Of a DNA stretch of 64,000 nt, positions 19,647 through 28,699 are shown one piece after another. The notes under the pieces are model-generated. The model searched no databases. It was not told the origin of the DNA and saw only the letters and a program-made list of their open reading frames with translations. Source of the DNA: JAGQYH01 sp041393015 (GTDB lineage Bacteria > Bacteroidota > Bacteroidia > Chitinophagales > JADIYW01); contig JAWKKV010000005.1 of the NCBI GenBank assembly GCA_041393015.1, positions 124,001 to 188,000 of the forward strand, given 5' to 3'. The position numbers were made by a program, and so were the translations under genes. How positions within the stretch are numbered: the first letter of the stretch is position 1; each line of letters opens with the position of its first letter.

Positions 19647-20363
19647 CTACATCGTCCAATACCACTTTACGGCCATCCAAAAGGCATTATCTAGCTCATC
19701 ATGAATAAATGAACTCGCTCTATAATCTACGCCCCATTCCAACTTCGATTTACTGGAGAATTCATAACCTATTAAATTAACGAGTCTTAGTTCAAGATCA
19801 AAAGTTTTTGCTTTTAGACTAGTTACGTATTCATTTCCCAGTTTATAATAAAATCCATTAGGTTCAACAGATTTAGGTTTAAAGGGTACTTCAATAGATA
19901 ATTGGTATCGAAGTCTCAACTCTATTGGTTCATTTTTAGAAAAAGTTTCATCTGTTCTCAGCCTATGCCCCAACTTTAATGACGAATAAGCTTTTGCGGC
20001 ACTAAATTGCTGAGTTATCCGATTTTTTATAGTTGATCTATCTTGAATTCTAAATGTATAGCCAAATGCTAATGCCTTATTCGGTGCAATCTTTTTTGAG
20101 GTAAAAACTATAAAATCAGTTAATAGATAATTGTAACTGTTGCTATTCCCCTCAGAGAAGGCACCACTTTTTAGTGATTGTCTAGACTCTCCTTTAAAGC
20201 TTAATTTCCAATCTTTCTCAAAGCTTTTACTAACATTTATAGATGGCAAAAGCCCCAACTCATAACTACTTTGAGCCAAACCAATATTAGTGATTAACAA
20301 TAACCATCCAACTAGATATGTTTTAATTCTAATCAAAAAAATGCTTTGTCCTAAATAAAGCAT
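19647..20363 (-). CDS. DUF2490 outer-membrane-type protein
   Basis: The protein has 238 residues with a signal peptide ending about residue 30 (NIGLAQ). The body shows alternating beta strands (RIQDRS, HRLRTDETF, LRYQLSIEVPF, YYKLGNEYVTSLK) typical of DUF2490, a small outer-membrane beta-barrel family in Bacteroidota. It ends in an aromatic-rich strand, WMAVKWYWTM. The function of the family is unknown. Confidence 0.75.
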   Translation of the reverse strand: MLYLGQSIFLIRIKTYLVGWLLLITNIGLAQSSYELGLLPSINVSKSFEKDWKLSFKGESRQSLKSGAFSEGNSNSYNYLLTDFIVFTSKKIAPNKALAFGYTFRIQDRSTIKNRITQQFSAAKAYSSLKLGHRLRTDETFSKNEPIELRLRYQLSIEVPFKPKSVEPNGFYYKLGNEYVTSLKAKTFDLELRLVNLIGYEFSSKSKLEWGVDYRASSFIHDELDNAFWMAVKWYWTM

Positions 20364-20710
20364 TTTTTTCTAATATCTATCCAAAACATGTTGTATATCG
20401 ACTAAAGTAGTTACTAAAAACTCAATTTAAATTCATTGATAAAACTCCAATTACCAATAAAATGCGTAATCACTTAAAGGAAGTTTCATTGGTATGTCAG
20501 CTACATTAATTTATTGTAATCCATGACCTTTTCATTTTCACTTTTTGTAATTTTCAATCTTACTATTAGAATTTTTATTCAACATAATTTTACAAATAGT
20601 GCTAAAACAAATGGCTTTACTATTAATATTCAGTATTTTTCATCAACAATATGACTTAAATGCAAACCAAAATCTAGCATCAAACAACTTTATGAATAAC
20701 AATTAGAAAC
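20364..20710. other. 347-bp intergenic stretch, no gene seen
   Basis: AT-rich spacer between divergent genes. No frame, tRNA-like fold or strong hairpin was found, and no convincing TAnnTTTG promoter for either flanking gene. Confidence 0.5.
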
Positions 20711-22762
20711 ATGAAAAAAACTTTCCTTTTTACCCTTTTAATGGCTCTCTTAATTGTGTCATGTAAGAAAGATGACACGACCCCAGATAATATCCATCTT
20801 CACCAAGACTTAGCAATATATAATAATGTAATTGTTATTGACTCCACTTACTTAATGCTCAACCAAACGGAAACCAATCTAAATAGTGGCCTCTACGTAT
20901 TTGATATCGTCGATTCATTTCAAATAATTCAAAAAGACAATATCATTGTTGGTACGGAAAACGAAGGCTATATTAGAAAAGTTACCACAGCAACCTATAA
21001 TGGCAATCAAGTTGTTTTACAAACTAGCCAAGCTACAATGGAAGACGTTTTTAAACAAGGTGACTTTGATTTTAATGTAAGCTTTGAAAACCTGGAACCC
21101 GGAACGACACCTGATTCATTTGCTTATTCAGTAAATAACTACAATTTACAGGAGAGTGAATCCTTAGACATTCAGTTAGAATATGCTAATGTAAGTATGA
21201 ATTCAAATTGGCTTTTCGATTTTTCATATAATAATGGAGCGCTAGATTATTTTGAGTTTTCTACGAGCAATGCATCATTTAATTCAGACGCTAGAGTTAG
21301 TTTAACTGCTTCACAACAAGCTAATTTATCAAACAGTATTGATACGCTAACAACTCAATCTAAAAAAGTGATTCATTGGTTAGATGTCGAAGGAGTTCTT
21401 GTTCCAGTGGTGATTAAAATGGATTTGCATTGGCTAGTCGAGTATTCTGCCAATATCCCAACAAATGTATCTACCGTTATGGAGAGCAATATAAATGGTC
21501 ATTTCAACTTAGGTGTTCACTACCAAGATGCTTTATGGACTGGTTCATATGACTTCTCACCCAACACAACGGTTAATTTAGAAGCGCCAAGTGGCCAAGC
21601 TAATGCCGATTTTAATATCGCATTGCGTCCATTATTAAAAGTAAAACTTTATGGCATTAGTGGCCCTAGGGCTTCTTTAACTTTAATGGAGCGACTTGAA
21701 GGTAATGTAGCTTCCTCATCTTTAGATTGGGATATGAAAGCGGAAGCTTGGGGAAAAGCAATGGCAGGAGCAGAAGCTACTATATTGGGCACCACATTAA
21801 CTGATTGTCCCGATAAAGATTGGAGCACTCCTAAATTAAGTCATCAAATACCATTTAAACTGATTAATGTTTCCGGTAGCGAACAAATAGGGCAAGCCAA
21901 TACACCATTGCAAGAGCCCATAAAATTGCAAGTTTTAGATAGTAAAGACGAACCAGTTAGCAATGTGCCTGTTTACTTTAATGTAGCTATTGGTAGCGGC
22001 AGCACTAACCCAACTGAGATTTTAACTGATGATAACGGTTATGTAGAAACGTTATGGACATTAGGCAATCCACAAACAACCACTATGCAATATATGGATG
22101 CAAGTGCAAAATGGGGAGACGGTACAGCATTAAATGATACACCAGTTAAATTAACAGCGACCATAAGTAACGCTTGTGGTGGTCAAACGAGCTTTACAGA
22201 TCCTCGAGACGGACAAACCTACAATATTGTGCAAATAGGCAACCAATGTTGGTTTGCTGAAAACCTGCGTTACAGTGGTAGCATTCCGGAAGTAAGCGGC
22301 GCATCGAATTGGGAAGCAATACCTAATACGCCAGCCTGGTGCTACTATGAAGACGATGCTGCAAACAATGCCATTTATGGTAAATTATATAACTGGTATG
22401 CCGTCAATAGCGGATCTATTTGCCCAAGCGGTTGGCATATAGCAACTGATACCGAATGGACGATATTAACCGATTATTTAGGTGGATCAAATATAGGCGG
22501 AGGTAAAATGAAAAGTACTACAGGTTGGGAGGAGCCCAATAACGATGCAACAAACAGTTCTGGGTTTTCTGGTCTTCCCGGCGGTGATCGTTACTTTAGT
22601 GGTAGTTTCTACGGTGGTGGCAGCTACGGTTGCTGGTGGACTGCTACAGAGAGCTTTATAGAAGATGCTTGGAGCCGTGGCCTAATTTCTAGCAATGGCA
22701 GTGTAAATAGAACCTTCTATACCAAGACTAAAGGTTTATCTTGTCGTTGCGTTAGAGATTAA
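20711..22762 (+). CDS. Lipoprotein with FISUMP domain
   Basis: The protein has 683 residues. A lipoprotein signal (LLIVSCKKD, Cys18) is followed by a novel region to about residue 390. A bacterial Ig-like (Big-1/invasin-type) segment has PIKLQVLDSKDEPVSNVPVYF and ILTDDNGYVETLWTLG. The C-terminal domain (about 490-683) matches the Fibrobacter succinogenes major paralogous (FISUMP) family: DPRDGQTYNIVQIGNQCWFAENLR, CPSGWHIATDTEWTIL, and the closing GLSCRCVRD. It is probably displayed on the cell surface. The ligand is unknown. Confidence 0.85.
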   Translation: MKKTFLFTLLMALLIVSCKKDDTTPDNIHLHQDLAIYNNVIVIDSTYLMLNQTETNLNSGLYVFDIVDSFQIIQKDNIIVGTENEGYIRKVTTATYNGNQVVLQTSQATMEDVFKQGDFDFNVSFENLEPGTTPDSFAYSVNNYNLQESESLDIQLEYANVSMNSNWLFDFSYNNGALDYFEFSTSNASFNSDARVSLTASQQANLSNSIDTLTTQSKKVIHWLDVEGVLVPVVIKMDLHWLVEYSANIPTNVSTVMESNINGHFNLGVHYQDALWTGSYDFSPNTTVNLEAPSGQANADFNIALRPLLKVKLYGISGPRASLTLMERLEGNVASSSLDWDMKAEAWGKAMAGAEATILGTTLTDCPDKDWSTPKLSHQIPFKLINVSGSEQIGQANTPLQEPIKLQVLDSKDEPVSNVPVYFNVAIGSGSTNPTEILTDDNGYVETLWTLGNPQTTTMQYMDASAKWGDGTALNDTPVKLTATISNACGGQTSFTDPRDGQTYNIVQIGNQCWFAENLRYSGSIPEVSGASNWEAIPNTPAWCYYEDDAANNAIYGKLYNWYAVNSGSICPSGWHIATDTEWTILTDYLGGSNIGGGKMKSTTGWEEPNNDATNSSGFSGLPGGDRYFSGSFYGGGSYGCWWTATESFIEDAWSRGLISSNGSVNRTFYTKTKGLSCRCVRD

Positions 22763-22848
22763 CTTAACTAATTATTGGACTATTTGACAATTTACCCACC
22801 TTTGGTACAACCATTTATCTACCATATTAATTAAAGGCAAAACAAAGC

Positions 22849-23838
22849 TTATTTCTCTAAGTATTGTTTTATTCTAAAGGATGCGTTCGCTCTGATATCA
22901 TGCCAGAACATATTGTAATCCAACAAGTGCAATTCCTTTTTATGCTTAAAAAATATGGTGTTGGTGTTTACCCACAAATAATTATTGTGAATTTGCGCTG
23001 TAGTCGTAAATGTTTTCTCCCTACTTAAATTCAATAATATGCCACCATCAGTTGTCGCTTCATTATTGTCCATTGTCCAAGTAATTGGATTTACACAAAC
23101 ATTGCCCACTAAAATTTCAGACGCATCCTTTACAGAATCAATTTCATAGCCTTCTTTGTAAGACGACCAAGTTACATAGCAATTTGTAGCTGCTGCATTT
23201 TCGCAAGGCTTTAAGATGGAATACTTTGCAGGATCAACTGCCATTCCAACCATGTAAGCACAAACTAATTGTGCTTTCATGTCAGCATTATCGAAATAAT
23301 CTTTTAAAAGTTGAATGGTATGATTGGAACCTTGGCTGTGAGAAGCAATAATAATTGGTCGACCTTGATTATAGTTAGCCATATAATATTCAAAAGCTTT
23401 TTTCACATCTTCATAAGCAAAATCAAGCACCTTCCGTTTCTTTCCGGTTTCATCTTTATAGGCTTTGTAATTCGCTTGGCGATATCTTGGCGCATACACT
23501 CTTCCCACCTGATTAAATGTAGAAGCTTGTAATCGAACGGGCAACTTATCTATTCTCTTGTTGAGTTTTTCATCATTAACATCTGCGTTCCAGGTATCTC
23601 CTTTTTTATAAAGCGTTGGATACACATAAAAAACATCTACTTTTTTTAATGAATCACTTATCCATGTTTCTGTATCAGGAATGTCATCCGCTGCATCTTG
23701 TCTAAATGGCAACGCACTCCAATGGGCCGGATTACTATATTCTGGTGCAGTAGGTTGATTGCTCTCTACGTATTCATTAGGTAAGCTACAAGCCGTCATC
23801 AATGCAACAATGGATAGGTAAAATATAGTTTTTCTCAT
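22849..23838 (-). CDS. DUF3089 lipase-like lipoprotein
   Basis: The protein has 329 residues with lipoprotein Cys17 (IVALMTACSLPN). DUF3089 features follow: a VDVFYVYPTLY strand and the nucleophile motif ASHSQGSNH. The fold is alpha/beta-hydrolase-like. It is probably in the periplasm or on the outer membrane. The substrate is unknown. Downstream of it on the same strand is a flat intergenic region. The gene upstream is a decayed acetyltransferase. Confidence 0.8.
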   Translation of the reverse strand: MRKTIFYLSIVALMTACSLPNEYVESNQPTAPEYSNPAHWSALPFRQDAADDIPDTETWISDSLKKVDVFYVYPTLYKKGDTWNADVNDEKLNKRIDKLPVRLQASTFNQVGRVYAPRYRQANYKAYKDETGKKRKVLDFAYEDVKKAFEYYMANYNQGRPIIIASHSQGSNHTIQLLKDYFDNADMKAQLVCAYMVGMAVDPAKYSILKPCENAAATNCYVTWSSYKEGYEIDSVKDASEILVGNVCVNPITWTMDNNEATTDGGILLNLSREKTFTTTAQIHNNYLWVNTNTIFFKHKKELHLLDYNMFWHDIRANASFRIKQYLEK

Positions 23839-23851
23839 TTATCGTTTTTAT

Positions 23852-24368
23852 TTATTTGGGTAATACATACAGCATCAATTCTTCGTCGTCGTTTGGAATA
23901 GTAACTAACTGCTCGAATTTTAATCCTAGTTTCTCTAACAATCTTTGTGAGCTAATGTTTCTTTAATAGTAATGCACTAATTTGTTCAATATTGAAGTCG
24001 TGAATGGCCGCTTCTTTTATGCTGTGGCACTTTCAAAAGCATAACCTTGCTTCATATTGCGGCAGAAATGCAAAACCAATATCAATACCTTCTAAGCCTT
24101 CTCTATCATACAAACCACAGGTGCCCAATTTTACTTGATCCGATTTTCTAACAACAGTATAATTGCCATAGCCTAACCTTTCAAATTGAGGCGTGCATTT
24201 GGTTTGAATGTAAACTTTGGCGTCTTCCAAATTATTAATATTTCTATTGCCAATGTTTTGAATCCATTTCGGGGTATTTAATAGCTCCATTAGAAAAGCT
24301 GCATCACTTTCATTAGTGGGTCTGATGATCAACCGCTCTGTTTCAAAGGTTTTGTGGTTATTTTTCAT
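23852..24368 (-). pseudogene. GNAT acetyltransferase, broken by several frameshifts
   Basis: The first 105 residues are intact RimJ/RimL-type GNAT (FETERLIIRPTNESDAAFLMELL, GTCGLYDREGLEGIDIGFAFLPQYEA). The frame then shifts at about 24048 and stops at 24033. Reading on in other frames gives GYAFESATA, then KEAAIHDFNIEQISAL, then KETLAHKD, then EKLGLKFEQLVTIPNDDEE-LMLYVLPK and a proper stop at 23852. That needs about four single-base changes in under 200 bp. It lies at the edge of the accessory island. The intact part is unlikely to be active because the acetyl-CoA site is missing. Confidence 0.8.
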
Positions 24369-24924
24369 GGAAATTTAAGTGGAACAAAGTACTTTCATTT
24401 TAATGAGATAATGAAATGAAGGAGGGAGAAATAATATAACGATTGTTGATTTAAATTGCCTTTGTTATTGTTTTCATAAAACATAGGATGACATCGCGTT
24501 TTAATAAACGAATCAATGTAATTGGGTCATCCTGAATTCATTTCAGGATCAAAGAGTTGAAATGTTAATCTTCCGAACACTTCTAGTGTTTTCATCAACA
24601 TGCTTCTAAATATCTTTGGTGGTAGCACCAAAGACGGCACGAGAAATGAAGATTTAAAATGCCAGAGGCAATTTTGCTGCTCACTCGCAAGATGCGAGCG
24701 AGTGGATGTAATAATAGTTGAAAGACGATTGGAGGTAAGCACAAGAATTTTCAATGTATTTGAATAAAGAGCCAAACAATGAAAATTAAAAAATACCATC
24801 CCGATAGCTTTAGGGAGGCTTGGACTAAGTTTTGCAATGAAGTGCAAGTAAGGCGAAATGAGAAAAGAATATATTGTGGAATTTTATTAGAGCCTTTGAA
24901 AAAAGGCAGCAGAGCAAATGGAAA
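24369..24924. other. Accessory spacer with inverted repeats, no supported gene
   Basis: 556 bp without a credible gene. It holds an inverted repeat ATCCTGAA/TTCAGGAT (24529-24536, 24542-24549) and a CACTCG/CGAGTG-type hairpin near 24690-24715. The frames present on both strands have low-complexity, gene-unlike composition. The stretch looks like dispersed noncoding repeat sequence at the boundary of the cassette array. Confidence 0.5.
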
Positions 24925-25314
24925 TTACTTTTTGTTAGCAAGCGTATCTTCTTTTATTAACTCTCTTAGATCTCTTAGAAAAGTTAAGAATTTTAGTCTT
25001 TGGAAACATTTAGGGCAGAATTTATCCATTTCTAACGATGGATTTTCAATGTTTTTATATAGTATCATATGTTCGAAACCAATTCTCTGATTTGTTTCAA
25101 ATCCAAGATATTCAGATTTATAAGATCCAAAATCTACATCACAAAAATTGCATAACTGAAGCTTTAAACCTTTATAAATCTCATAGACATTATAATTATG
25201 CTTGCCTTGATTGAAATGCTCAATTTCAATTTCCATATGTCCGCAATCATGACAAGGAGCACATTGTCTAACCTCCAATTCATGATAGCAAATTGGGCAT
25301 TGTTCGTGTTTCAT
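24925..25314 (-). CDS. Small zinc-ribbon protein, cassette-borne
   Basis: The protein has 129 residues from the ATG at 25314 (MKHEQCPICYHE). It carries four Cys pairs: CPIC at the start, CAPCHDCGH, CNFCDVDFG and CPKC. This suggests two zinc ribbons. The last codons (LANKK) overlap the GCTAAC core of a cassette-boundary-like sequence. The start follows site A by 14 bp. No named family is recognised. Its position between attC-like sites suggests a mobile single-gene cassette. Confidence 0.7.
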   Translation of the reverse strand: MKHEQCPICYHELEVRQCAPCHDCGHMEIEIEHFNQGKHNYNVYEIYKGLKLQLCNFCDVDFGSYKSEYLGFETNQRIGFEHMILYKNIENPSLEMDKFCPKCFQRLKFLTFLRDLRELIKEDTLANKK

Positions 25315-25327
25315 AATATTAATGCTT

Positions 25328-25393
25328 GCTAACGGTCTGTGCAAATGGCGTGAGGGCGCATAGCCCTCATGAACATTTTTCTCTTTGTTATAT
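25328..25393 (-). repeat. attC-like site A (66 bp)
   Basis: Read on the minus strand it starts with ATATAAC and ends with GTTAGC. In its centre is a perfect 7-bp hairpin TGAGGGC-gcata-GCCCTCA (25351-25369). It separates the zinc-ribbon gene from the 189-residue gene. The layout (AAC at the 5' end, GTT at the 3' end, internal fold) is that of an integron attC site, but the GTTAGC core differs from the GTTRRRY consensus. Confidence 0.55.
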
Positions 25394-25423
25394 CTCGTTT
25401 TCTTTTTTTATTCTTTAATTATT

Positions 25424-25993
25424 TCAATCAGTATCTGTCAGGCAAATCAAATACAATTCGTCGTATTGCCTTGAAAATATTATTGCTGTATAATCCCACG
25501 CAACGCTGAAAAACCAATTTGCCCAAGGTTCATATGTTAAAAAACAATGAGAATCATCGAAGGGCTTTGGTAAAAATTCATCGATGAAATCTTTGCTCAT
25601 TTCAATCGCTTCGGTATCAGTTAGTCTCTTATTTATCGGTGAATATGCTCCTCCATGTTTTGCTATTCCACTTAATTTGCCGAGTAAATCAAAAGTGTTC
25701 ACCATTTTCAAATCATCTGGAGTCGCTTCAATCATCTCGTTTTCGGTTATCTCTGAAATATCGCCCTTCACTTTAAGACTTCTAATTATCTCCCATGCTA
25801 CATCTTCAATTTTATCCTTATGTAAAAAAATTCTTGATGAAGGGTTCATTATTTTCCATTTGAAAAGTTTTATCCCTCCATTTGCAAATTCTGTTTGGAT
25901 ATGCTCGACGTATTTATTTCCCTTTTCAGTTAGTCGAACTTTCACTTTTTGGAATTTAAGTCTTTCGATTAACTCGTGTTGTTCCGATGTCAT
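25424..25993 (-). CDS. Hypothetical 189-residue protein, cassette-borne
   Basis: The family was not recognised. It is soluble and without a signal peptide. Its charged N-terminal half has VKVRLTEKGNKYVEHIQTEF, which looks winged-helix-like. A middle region has NEMIEATPDDLKMVNTFDLLGKLSGIAKHGGAYSP. The C-terminus is aromatic-rich (YEPWANWFFSVAWDYTAIIF), resembling immunity-type proteins. It is flanked by attC-like sites A and B. It starts 23 bp after site B and its stop is 31 bp before site A. Confidence 0.65.
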   Translation of the reverse strand: MTSEQHELIERLKFQKVKVRLTEKGNKYVEHIQTEFANGGIKLFKWKIMNPSSRIFLHKDKIEDVAWEIIRSLKVKGDISEITENEMIEATPDDLKMVNTFDLLGKLSGIAKHGGAYSPINKRLTDTEAIEMSKDFIDEFLPKPFDDSHCFLTYEPWANWFFSVAWDYTAIIFSRQYDELYLICLTDTD

Positions 25994-26015
25994 TTGTTTT
26001 CTTCTTCTTAATGAG

Positions 26016-26211
26016 ATGTAACGCCACTGTATAAATTCGTGGCTGATTAAAAGTATAAAAATTTCAATTAACTATCGAGGCAATCCGAAGGATTGGTTTA
26101 TTAAATTAACTTTCACCAATAAGTCAATCCTGCGGATTGACGGGCTTACTACAAAGAGCTAAAGTCACATTTACCTACTAACAGCCATGATTTATACAGA
26201 ATGTTGTGGGT
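26016..26211 (-). repeat. attC-like site B (196 bp)
   Basis: On the minus strand it starts with ACCCACAAC and ends with GTTACAT. The outer arms CACTGTATAAATTCGTGGCT (26025-26044) and AGCCATGATTTATACAG (26183-26199) are near-perfect inverted copies. Inside are two further hairpins, CAATCC-gaa-GGATTG (26081-26095) and GTCAATCC-tgc-GGATTGAC (26123-26141). The stop codon of the preceding gene is 6 bp away, as is usual for cassettes. Confidence 0.6.
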
Positions 26212-26217
26212 AGTCTT

Positions 26218-26703
26218 TTACTTTGTCAATACCCCATGTTCCTCAAATTCCGATTTTAGCTGGTGCAAAACTGAATCGAATATCTTTGAGTCAATGCGCT
26301 CTTGCATTACTGTATCAGGATAATCTGTAAGATCTTCAAATGAGTCATTTCTGAGTATTTTCCAGAGTAATACAATTTCATTATCAATCTTGTATGCCCA
26401 GATACTGAAGTCGTCTGTAAAAGTATAATTCGTAACACGATGTCTTGAATTATAGGTCTGTTCAGGATTTTCTAATGTATTAAAGAGTTTGTCCCTGCTA
26501 AATTCTATAAATTCAGAAGATAGCTCCTTTGCCTCATTGATGGAGCCGAGAGTGCCAAGCAAATAACCATTAAGATAAATCAAGTCATGTTCGGTCCCGA
26601 TAAATTTATTGTTAACCCAAATCTTTCCATAGCCCATTGTCTTTGGATATTGCTCATCAAAAAAATATTCAACTGCAAAAGTACTTTTGTCTCCTACTGT
26701 CAT
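26218..26703 (-). CDS. Hypothetical protein, possibly Imm42-like immunity protein
   Basis: The protein has 161 residues. The opening MTVGDKSTFAVEYFFDE, then GYGKIWVNNKFIG and LNGYLLGTLGSI, is reminiscent of the Imm42 immunity family, but this is from memory and only suggestive. No toxin gene is adjacent. Orphan immunity proteins are common in mobile gene cassettes. It is flanked by attC-like sites B and C, with only 18 bp between site C and the ATG. Confidence 0.6.
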   Translation of the reverse strand: MTVGDKSTFAVEYFFDEQYPKTMGYGKIWVNNKFIGTEHDLIYLNGYLLGTLGSINEAKELSSEFIEFSRDKLFNTLENPEQTYNSRHRVTNYTFTDDFSIWAYKIDNEIVLLWKILRNDSFEDLTDYPDTVMQERIDSKIFDSVLHQLKSEFEEHGVLTK

Positions 26704-26721
26704 CTTGAGATTAGTTGGTTA

Positions 26722-26854
26722 CCCACAACGGTTCGGGGCTTGGCGTAGTGGCGGCATTACAGCACTGCCATTGATATAAAGCATAAAGTTCAAATTTAGC
26801 AATAAGTTTCATACGAAGCACTTCTCCCACCATTACGCCAAACCCTTGTTAGCT
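26722..26854 (-). repeat. attC-like site C (133 bp)
   Basis: On the minus strand it runs from AGCTAACAAG to GTTGTGGG. Inverted arms TTGGCGTA-GTGG (26740-26751) and CCACCATTACGCCAA (26827-26841) sit inside the core motifs. A stretch of about 37 bp in the middle (TTTAGCA, AAGTTT, ATACGA at conserved spacing) is shared with site D. This shows that the two sites are copies of one element family. Confidence 0.65.
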
Positions 26855-26895
26855 GTTCGCCCTTCTTTCGTTTGTCTGTCGTGGTGCGTTGGCTT

Positions 26896-26956
26896 GGTGG
26901 CTCTTTTGCATTTTTTGTTTGGCTCGGTGTGTCGGCAAAAATGCAAATGTGCCACC
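26896..26956 (-). terminator. Large hairpin downstream of yggS
   Basis: GGTGGC-tct-TTTGCATTTTT pairs with AAAAATGCAAA-tgt-GCCACC, giving 17 pairs around a 3-base internal loop, with a 21-base apical loop. It starts 23 bp after the yggS stop on the minus strand. It may end the five-gene operon, though it lacks a clean U-run. Confidence 0.5.
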
Positions 26957-26979
26957 AACTATTGAGATTAGTTTCAAGT

Positions 26980-27720
26980 TTACCTAGTCGTTGTCAAACT
27001 TTCATTCCAATAATAACTGTCGGGATACATTCGCTGTCCGAAAATAGCTGTGCCTACTCTTATAATTGTAGCTCCTTCTTCAATGGCTGTTTCCAAATCT
27101 CCGCTCATTCCCATAGACAACTCTTTCATTTCTACATTGAGGATTTTTAAAGCAATGATTTGCTGTTGTATATTTTTAAGTAACTGAAAACAGCTACGCA
27201 CTTTTTCGGTTTCTGCACTGAATAATCCTATTGTCATCAGCCCTTTTATTTTCAAGGTTTCCAACTCTGCTACCTGCTTTACTAACTCAATAACGTTGTC
27301 AGGATTGATACCGAATTTACTTTCTTCGTTGGAAGTATTTACCTGTATTAATACTTCTATTGTTTTATTTTCAGTCTGTAATCGTTGGTGTAGTTTTTCG
27401 GCTAAATCTATGCGGTCAAGTGACTGGATACAGGAAACATTATATTTTAAAATGTCTTTGATTTTGTTGGTTTGCAAATGCCCAATGAAATGATTGATAT
27501 GCGGAATTTCTTTTAATGCTTCAAACTTTTCTTTGAGTTCCTGCACTTTGTTCTCTGCTATCAATGTATGTCCTGCATTTAAAGCTATTTTGATACGTTC
27601 TGCCGAAACGGTTTTGGTTGCTAACAGCAACCTAACTTCATTGGGATTTCTTCCTGCCTTTTCACAAGCTGATAAAATCCGTAGAGTTATTTGGTCAAGA
27701 TTTCTGATTATTTCGGTCAT
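26980..27720 (-). CDS. YggS-family PLP-binding homeostasis protein
   Basis: The protein has 246 residues from the ATG at 27720. This start overlaps the MarR stop as ATGA, which decides it. Family motifs are LLATKTVSAERI (PLP Lys), GHTLIAENKVQELKEK, HFIGHLQTNKIK, and ELSMGMSGDLETAIEEGATIIRVGTAIFG. YggS/PLPBP proteins bind pyridoxal phosphate and affect its homeostasis without a known reaction. As the last gene of the thioredoxin-like/DUF2024/globin/MarR operon inside the cassette region, it may be a second copy. The window does not show another. Confidence 0.88.
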   Translation of the reverse strand: MTEIIRNLDQITLRILSACEKAGRNPNEVRLLLATKTVSAERIKIALNAGHTLIAENKVQELKEKFEALKEIPHINHFIGHLQTNKIKDILKYNVSCIQSLDRIDLAEKLHQRLQTENKTIEVLIQVNTSNEESKFGINPDNVIELVKQVAELETLKIKGLMTIGLFSAETEKVRSCFQLLKNIQQQIIALKILNVEMKELSMGMSGDLETAIEEGATIIRVGTAIFGQRMYPDSYYWNESLTTTR

Positions 27721-28328
27721 ACTTTCAATTCGTGTTCTGTGCAATCAATCCGCAGGTCGGTAACGTGCAGGTTTTGATTGAGTAATTTACAAAAGTGTTT
27801 TTGCCCCTTGTCTGACGGCTGATAATAAGAGCAAGACATACACATTCTTTGAGTGGTAATAACTTCCGACTTGTTTAAGTGCCGTATAATATTCAGTAAG
27901 CTCAAAAGCAAATTTTCTTTGTCGTCCTGATGTAATTTGTCAATCGGTGTTCTGATTTCTTTGGTAAAAAACGATGTTTTATCTGCTATGTCTTTCCCCT
28001 TTTTTGTCAGGTGGATTATGTAACTTCTTGTGTCGTGTTGTTCGTATTCTTTGGTAATGAGATTTTTTTGTTCCAATGTTTTAATGGTGTCGCTAATGGT
28101 AGCTTTAGTCATATTAAACTCGTATGCCAAATAGCTTACTTTTCTTTTTTCTTCGCTGTGATAAAGCAAAAAAATCAATACCTGTACCTGAATAGGGCTT
28201 AATGAAAACTCTTTGCTTTCCTGCCACAACAACACACGAAAAGCCTGTGCTATTCTTTCTAACGAAGCTACGATTTTGCTTTCGGTGCTTTGGTTTTGAT
28301 GTGTAAGGTCAAAATCGGATTTGCTCAT
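27717..28328 (-). CDS. MarR-family regulator with C-terminal Cys4 motif
   Basis: The protein has 203 residues. A winged-helix MarR domain (about 20-150; KVSYLAYEFNMTKATISDTIKTLEQKNLITKE) is followed by a C-terminal extension with four cysteines (163, 166, 180, 196; MCMSC, FCKLL, IDCTEHE). This resembles a zinc or iron-sulfur site and is not part of ordinary MarR proteins. Its ATG overlaps the globin stop (ATGA) and its stop overlaps yggS. It is the natural candidate to bind the duplicated operator GTTAGGATTACTAAC found at both promoters of the operon. Redox or nitric-oxide sensing is inference. Confidence 0.85.
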   Translation of the reverse strand: MSKSDFDLTHQNQSTESKIVASLERIAQAFRVLLWQESKEFSLSPIQVQVLIFLLYHSEEKRKVSYLAYEFNMTKATISDTIKTLEQKNLITKEYEQHDTRSYIIHLTKKGKDIADKTSFFTKEIRTPIDKLHQDDKENLLLSLLNIIRHLNKSEVITTQRMCMSCSYYQPSDKGQKHFCKLLNQNLHVTDLRIDCTEHELKV

Positions 28329-28699
28329 ACGGTTTGATTTTTATGCAACATCAATCGGGCAATATTGGCAGCTCTTGTTTTTGCTTCTTCGGCTTTTTCG
28401 CCTTCAAATAATTCATCGGTTGTTTGGATAAAAAGCGACAACCATTCTGAAAATTCAACTTCACTCATTGTCGTTAGCTTACTCAATGCAATATGTTTCT
28501 GCATAGGATTTCCCGAAAAGCAGTGTTCTCCTAAAAGCAAACTTGCCCAAAAAGAATACATTTTTGGCAAATGATGTTCCCAATTTACTTTGGCAACATC
28601 ATTAAAAATATGCCCGATAATTTTATTGGTTTTTACCTTGTCATAAAATGTATTGACCAAAAGTTCAATGTCGGGTTTATTGGTAATATCGTTTTTCAT
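28325..28699 (-). CDS. Group III truncated haemoglobin
   Basis: The protein has 124 residues from the ATG at 28699, overlapping the stop of the DUF2024 gene (TAATG). Family features are FYDKVKTNKIIGHIFNDV, HHLPKMYSFW, a proximal-type His69 in MQKHIAL, and Trp86. Group III globins bind oxygen or nitric oxide and are usually linked to microaerobic or nitrosative stress, though their reaction is not settled. It sits between a DUF2024 gene and a Cys4 MarR regulator with overlaps on both sides. Confidence 0.88.
   Translation of the reverse strand: MKNDITNKPDIELLVNTFYDKVKTNKIIGHIFNDVAKVNWEHHLPKMYSFWASLLLGEHCFSGNPMQKHIALSKLTTMSEVEFSEWLSLFIQTTDELFEGEKAEEAKTRAANIARLMLHKNQTV

Noticed and set aside
24480..24560. 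IS end or transposon terminus at the ATCCTGAA palindrome
   Set aside because: No transposase fragment, no paired terminus and no target duplication seen. Kept only as an inverted repeat.
24527..24847. Minus-strand frame of 106 residues
   Set aside because: It lies over inverted repeats and resembles recurring spurious frames from Bacteroidota intergenic repeats. No domain or start signal.
24779..25090. Plus-strand frame of 103 residues overlapping the zinc-ribbon gene
   Set aside because: It is antisense to the better-supported minus-strand gene and has gene-unlike composition.
26872..27150. Plus-strand frame over the yggS end and hairpin
   Set aside because: It is antisense to a well-supported gene, and part of it is the large inverted repeat at 26896-26956.
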